From Beroe ovata (lineage: Eukaryota > Ctenophora > Nuda > Beroida > Beroidae), in contig CAMPET010000124.1 in assembly GCA_946803715.1 (NCBI GenBank), forward strand, positions 198,598 to 210,726: DNA of 12,129 nucleotides, written 5' to 3'. The translations under genes and the position numbers were made by a program. The notes under the pieces were generated by a model that did no database searches, was not told the origin of the DNA, and was given only the letters and a program-made list of their open reading frames with translations. Below, in pieces: positions 7,514 through 12,129 of the stretch. The first letter of the stretch is position 1. Every line of letters begins with the position of its first letter.

Positions 7514-10500
7514 CTACGACTCTTCCCGCGCTGCGTGAGTCAAATACTTCTCTCGTTTGGACATTTTCGCGAATTGGACATTTGCTTGACCCAACGTTCA
7601 GTTCACAGAGTAGGATAGGGGTGCGCACTTGCAGATTGAAGAGATTGTGAACTTACAATAATTCTGAAGTGCGTCATGGAGAGCCATATCCTCATTGTAG
7701 TTGAGGAAGTCGTCTTCGTCGTCAGCGGCGAAGTCGGAGTTCACTGTGTCGAAACGCGGCCGTCGTGACGAACTTCCCTCGTCATCATCCGAAACATGGC
7801 GTGCGGTGCCCTCATCGTCAGATTGTCGAGTACTTGGGTCATCCTGCTTGACTTTGATGGCATCCCCAGACTTGGGTAACGGATTTGATATCCTGGGGAA
7901 GAGAGTGGAGAGGTTTCAGACTTGATAATTGATGGCATCACTGTGTACAATTCAAGCATTGCTGAATGCTGATTGAAGAAGCGTCTTAAAAAAACTAGGA
8001 AAACAAATTTCAGCTTGTTGATCAATTCTCAGTAATATTCCTAACTCTTTAAGCATTCACCTGGCCTTTTTACAGTCCATTTCTCCAGTAACCTCACTGC
8101 TGTTTAATCTATCGATAGCAGCATTGCACTCGCTGCCCAGCTTCTTCAAAACATCGTAATTTATCTGAGATTTTGAATTGATAATGTGTATCAATGTGAG
8201 ACGTGAGTGAATGCGTTAAACTGGTTTGCTAGTGTAACGCGAATGTAGGTGAAAATAAAGCCTGAATATTGCCGAGCGTTGAAACAGCATAACAGATTGT
8301 ATCATACTCATAGACTCTAAAGGTGGAAGGTATGAATTTTGTATACTCAGTGGCTCAACGCCTCTTAAACGCCACGGTGAAATACCTTCGAACTGAGTTT
8401 CTTTTCCTTTATCATCTTCTCCATGGCCTCTCCTGGTGTCGCTGACACGCCTTTCGTGGCATTTATCACACGCTGAGCACGCCTATACTTCCCTGAAAAG
8501 GGCAGGGCAATGTAGTTCACACTCGAAGGCACATACGTTGCGTCACTCTTTCAGTTTTACTCAGCTTACGTCACTAAATACTACTCTAGTCAGCTTGTAG
8601 TCAGCTAATGTCAGTCAGCTAATGTCAGCTAATATAGTCTTGTGGACGCATTCTCGAACTCAGAAGACTCACTCTTGGGATGTCTACGCTCCTCTTCTTC
8701 CTTTTCCTGCTTCTTCCTCTGCCTCTCAGCCAGAAACTCATCAAGATCTGATTCGTTCCATCTGAAGGGGGGGATAAGGAGATGGAGTTTAAGCTGCTTT
8801 TGGAATTGGAAAAACAGCTTTGTTCATATGATGATGAAGTTCTGTGTCGCTTATACGAATAAGCAGCAGTGAATAAATGCTCGTGGAATTTCAAAAGTAT
8901 GTAAATCATGACTCAAGAAACCGCCTTACACACGCTTTACAAGCTTTGTATTGATTTAAATTGAGATCCTATTACATATTGAAGTGTCTCATTACAGAAT
9001 CGAAGCTGGGTACAGGTGAAAAGTAAGACAAAAATGAGGTAGACGACTCCTTAATATTGGCGTTCGCCTTGACAGATTATTTTGTGATGGCAATATCAGT
9101 CGTTCCGCTCGTTCATATTCGAATAACTCTATCTTCAATGATATTCTGAATGGCGCAATTCCTTTACCTATTAACAAATCTAACCTATATAACAAATCCT
9201 ATACCTAAACTTTTAGTTTAAATCTTATCTATATCTTTAGTCCACCACCTTTGATTCTCGAAAAATTACGTGACTAAGTTTACCGTGACCGATTTATAAA
9301 AGAACGCGTTCACGAAGAAGATGGAAAAGTGTGGTTGGATATATTGTGTCTTCCTACTAGCGTGAGTTACTCCCAGTGCCCCAGTTACCACCCAAATCTC
9401 TCTCCGAAATAACCTCGGATAACAGATAACACAGTGTGACAATTCCTCAGAACGGTAACGGCGTATACGAACATCGCGCCCTCCGGACGGGCGAGCCAAA
9501 CTGACGATGAGGAGCCATTCTCTACGGCAGACAAGGCAATTGACGGAAATACGGACGGTATTTGGAGGATAGGAGCAGGCAACTCAGTTGCCATGACACA
9601 GAGCAGTGGAGCTAGTTGGGAACTGAAGTTTGATTCTCCCAAGTACATTGACCGGATCGTTGTATGGAATCGGGCAGATTACAAAACAGAGCGGATAGAT
9701 GGTGTCAAGGTCAGTGTTGGAGGCGATGTGGTGGCAACACTTGCCTGGGACTGTCCACGACAGACACAATTCGCTGTAAACAACGTCGACAAGACCGCGA
9801 GAGTGGTGAAGTTGAAAGCTCCGGAGGGATCGCCCATCTCCATTGCCGAGGTTGAGGTGTTTGGAGCTGATGCCAAGCAGGATGAACCAGACGAGCCGAT
9901 ACCGGAACTGGACTGGTGTGCAGTTTTCCCACGAACACGGATCATTACAAACATAGCAAGTAGGGGCGTGGCTACTCAAATCGATGATTACAACATTTAT
10001 ACAACCGCTGATAAAGCAATCGACGGGAATACGTATCCGTACTACAGTGGCAACTCCGCCAACACTGTCCAGGTGAATATATGTGTACGGTTGTGAACCA
10101 CTCACAGATCTATAGAACAACTCAAACCTCTGAACAACTCAAAACAACCTTAATTCCAACATCTTACAACAGAATCTCATAAATGAAAACAACCTCACAA
10201 CCCAATGAACCAATGCTTCACACCCATTGCTCTAACCACGCCTCTCACTGCAGTTAACAAAGAGTGCCATTCCTGGTAGAACGTGGTGGAAGCTGACCTT
10301 CCCCAAGGAGGTCTACATCGATCGTATAGTGGTTTACAACCGGCTGCAGGGTAACCAAAACAGGATGGAGGGACAGAAAGTCGAGCTGGACGGGGAGGAA
10401 GTTGGACGGTTCAAGTATACGACGGTCAACCAGAAGGCATACCCCATGGATATCAAGAAATCGGGACAAGTTTTGAAGATAATCGCGAGGGAGGGTGGCG

Positions 10501-12129
10501 ATGGCTATATCCAGATGGCTGAGGTGGAAGTGTTCGGCGAGGTGACACCAGAAGAGTAACATGGACAGATATATTACGATTTTAGAAATATGCGGAAGTG
10601 ATAATATTTCATTTTGTCCGGTAATTTTCAGTTCAGATACTGACCTCTTCTTCTTGACTTCTATCTCTCGTGGTGTCAGAATAAGCATGTCAATCTCGTT
10701 GTCGTCCACATCTGAAAATCCCTGAGAACAGAGAAAGTACACGAAATATGAAGTCATCCGCGTAAAAAAGCATTTCACATGCATAATTTGTGATAATCGG
10801 TTCCCAAATTAAGGTTCGACATAACCCCGCCCAAGACATGTCAGTTTGAGTGAGCATTTGAGGATAGCTCCCAAACGGATTGACCGATTGACTTGAAACT
10901 TCAACCATAGCTCAAGGACCATTAGAAACTTGGACAACCAAAATATCACGTCAATCTGATAATCAGTTCCCAAGTTAAGGGCTGACATAACCCCTGGCCC
11001 TTATCCGCCCAACTAGCAATCAGTTATACGTACATCTTGATCTATTTCCTCCTTGATAACTTGCTCCTTCTTGACAGTTTTTTCCACTTGAGCATCCGTC
11101 TCCACGTCATTATCACGCGTGTCCTGGTCCCGGATACCTCGTGATTTTGTACTTGTCTCCCCGTCAACATAGTTCGGAATGATTCCGTATGCAGTTCGGA
11201 TACCAGTATTTCCAACACCACCTGGACGAGTGACAAAATTAATTAGTCAAATTTTGAAATATCATCAACTATTCGAAAACTACAAGTAACTGCAATCTTC
11301 CTTCTGGTGGGAAAAAATCAAGACAAATCAAACAAATCCATGTTCTAAAAACGAATCATCAAAACCACCCACATTTACCATTGACGTGAGCATCTGCAGC
11401 AGTAGTACTGGATGTCATCTGGTCAGCAGAGAAGTGAGGAGGTTGATAGAGTGAGGAGGTATCCGCGGCCGATCCNCCGGATACCTCGTGATTTTGTACT
11501 TGTCTCCCCGTCAACATAGTTCGGAATGATTCCGTATGCAGTTCGGATACCAGTATTTCCAACACCACCTGGACGAGTGACAAAATTAATTAGTCAAATT
11601 TTGAAATATCATCAACTATTCGAAAACTATAAGGAACTGCAATCTTCCTTCTGGTGGGAAAAAAATCAAGACAAATCTAACAAATCCATGTTCTAAAAAC
11701 GAATCATCAAAACCACCCACATTTACCATTGACGTGAGCATCTGCAGCAGTAGTACTGGATGTCATCTGGTCAGCAGAGAAGTGAGGAGGTTGATAGAGT
11801 GAGGAGGTATCCGCGGCCGATCCTTCCTCCATCTCTCCCGATATTTCCTCCTCAAGACGCTCTTTGTACGCCGTCACTTCCTGGAAAACCTCCTCCATCT
11901 CCACCTGGGGAGGCGAGGATTAGACCGTTGTGCTCGATACGGTTGTCATAGAAACATCAAGATGCACGGACAAATCTTAATTTCCAGGCATTGTTATCCG
12001 CGGAATCAATACCTAGTGACTTTGCTTCTTATCAACGAAAGGCCCTTGAGCACTACTATTTGGTTATGATAAAAATGGTAATCGTGCCTGTACATTATCA
12101 TGTCATAACTTCACTACCTCCTTGGCTCT
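7514..12129 (-). CDS. BRF1: TFIIIB subunit BRF1, C-terminal part (partial gene)
   Basis: BRF1 recruits RNA polymerase III to tRNA and related promoters as part of TFIIIB, binding TBP through its C-terminal half. Minus-strand exons, in reading order: 12129-12118 (edge, tentative), 11904-11727, 11221-11034, 10721-10645, 8761-8673, 8492-8386, 8164-8061, 7892-7657 and 7530-7514. All phases match, and the total is 335 codons plus TAG. The diagnostic part is the conserved TBP-binding block: DVDDNEIDMLILTPREIEVK (exon 10721-10645), continuing with an EFLAERQRKK basic-acidic helix, then GEAMEKMIKEKKLSSKINYD across two exons. An acidic, disordered tail (runs of DDDEG and DDEDDF) follows, as in animal BRF1. 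The exon at 11904 carries the VFQEVTAYKERLEEEI helix. The N-terminal zinc ribbon and cyclin repeats lie off the right edge. The last 17-nt exon is uncertain: reading through the donor at 7656 instead gives a stop at 7598-7600. Apparent second copies of two exons at 11379-11475 and 11477-11568 are treated as an assembly artefact. Confidence 0.87.
8589..8636. repeat. short GTCAGCTAAT repeats in a BRF1 intron
   Basis: Imperfect copies of GTCAGCTAAT cluster between about 8589 and 8636, in the BRF1 intron between exons 8761-8673 and 8492-8386. It is a minor local repeat with no evident function. Confidence 0.6.
8762..9320. other. intron sequence upstream of the nested gene
   Basis: This is the 3' part, in BRF1 orientation, of the large BRF1 intron. 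It is also the region upstream of the nested plus-strand gene. It is AT-rich. The minus-strand open frames here (for example 8992-9195) do not fit between the flanking BRF1 exons, which already join in phase (AG plus A giving Arg, then WNESDL). Apart from a TATA-like motif at 9295 I see nothing functional. Confidence 0.55.
9295..9302 (+). promoter_or_regulatory. TATA-like motif before the nested gene
   Basis: TATAAAAG at 9295-9302 matches the TATA consensus well but begins only 26 bp before the inferred ATG at 9321. At normal spacing, transcription would start at about the ATG itself. Either the leader is almost absent, the real start lies elsewhere, or the motif is chance. Confidence 0.35.
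9321..10559 (+). CDS. secreted tandem F5/8 type C (fucolectin-like) protein
   Basis: Three exons, 9321-9361, 9451-10072 and 10254-10559, join in phases 2 and 0 to give 322 residues and TAA. Exon 1 encodes a short hydrophobic signal peptide (MEKCGWIYCVFLLA). Residues of about 19-160 form a first discoidin-type (F5/8 C or fucolectin-like) domain: NIAPSGRASQTD, ADKAIDGNTDG, SWELKF, YIDRIVVWNRAD, ERIDGVKV and a closing AEVEVFG. A linker rich in E, D and P follows. A second domain repeats the pattern: NIASRGVATQ, ADKAIDGNTY, TWWKLTF, YIDRIVVYNRL and AEVEVFG, ending shortly before the stop. Such domains form jelly-roll folds that bind sugars or lipids in secreted lectins. Domain 1 keeps an R-x-D-x4-R spacing like that of fucolectins. 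No His is visible at the expected distance upstream in either domain, so the ligand is unclear. The gene lies wholly inside the BRF1 intron 8762-10644 on the opposite strand. No AATAAA is visible between the stop and the BRF1 exon 86 bp away. Confidence 0.87.
10792..10994. repeat. imperfect direct repeat in a BRF1 intron
   Basis: A 37-bp segment beginning GATAATCGGTTCCCAA (10792-10828) recurs at 10958-10994 with about five mismatches; both copies end CATAACCCC. The starts are 166 bp apart, within the BRF1 intron 10722-11033. It may be a decayed tandem unit or part of a dispersed element. No terminal inverted repeats or transposase were seen. Confidence 0.7.
11130..11823. repeat. 346/347-bp duplication around a single N (assembly artefact)
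   Basis: The segment 11130-11475 is repeated at 11477-11823 with the single N at 11476 between. Each copy holds the end of one BRF1 exon (11130-11221 and 11477-11568), the full intron, and the end of the next exon (11379-11475 and 11727-11823). The only differences seen are four intronic ones: C/T, T/G, an A-run longer by one, and A/T. The exon parts are identical. Breakpoints coincide with the N and the copies look allelic, so this is most likely two haplotype contigs joined without merging. The true locus would be about 348 bp shorter. Confidence 0.85.

Noticed and set aside
8992-9195. 67-residue minus-strand open frame as a further BRF1 exon
   Set aside because: The flanking BRF1 exons already join in phase across the conserved TBP-binding block with no missing sequence.
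9584-10120. 178-residue minus-strand open frame
   Set aside because: It is antisense to exon 2 of the F5/8 C-type gene, whose plus-strand frame has clear domain motifs. The minus frame has no family features and does not splice into BRF1.
10254-10784. 176-residue minus-strand open frame as a single gene
   Set aside because: Only the part at 10645-10721 is a real BRF1 exon. The rest is intron and the antisense of the nested gene's exon 3.

Overview
The window is eukaryotic nuclear DNA, almost certainly from an animal with small GT-AG introns. It carries an RNA polymerase III factor (TFIIIB subunit BRF1) split into many short exons, plus two secreted proteins built from metazoan-type extracellular modules (a netrin-like NTR domain and tandem F5/8 type C or fucolectin-like domains). 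No bacterial-style operon, rRNA, tRNA or CRISPR array was found. I cannot name the species. A sponge or other compact-genome marine invertebrate would fit, but that is a guess.

Layout. Positions 1-1641 hold three head-to-tail copies of a 547-bp satellite unit, followed by a decayed partial fourth copy to about 1890. From there to about 3590 I see no gene, only simple repeats and a one-base N (2666) flanked by a duplicated 30-bp sequence. A TATA box at 3596 precedes a plus-strand gene whose 11 exons (3697-6567) can be joined by phase-compatible splice sites into a 372-residue protein: signal peptide, several cysteine-rich segments, then a C-terminal NTR domain. Its introns contain a C-rich tract, a TG-rich tract, a degenerate 111-bp hairpin repeat and a 13-bp tandem repeat. 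Positions 6568-7513 are a tail-to-tail intergenic gap.

From 7514 to the right edge runs the minus-strand gene for the C-terminal part of BRF1. Its nine inferred exons sum to 335 codons plus a stop, all in phase. The gene continues off the right edge, so the N-terminal zinc ribbon and cyclin folds are outside. In its largest intron (8762-10644) lies a complete plus-strand gene of three exons (9321-10559). This encodes a 322-residue secreted protein with two F5/8 type C or fucolectin-like domains, so it is a nested gene on the opposite strand.

At 11130-11823 part of the BRF1 gene (pieces of two exons and the intron between them) is present twice in tandem, separated by a single N at 11476. The copies differ only at four intronic positions. 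This looks like two haplotypes stitched end to end by the assembler, not a biological duplication. Exon boundaries throughout were set by hand from phase, splice consensus and protein-family fit, and have not been checked against transcripts.
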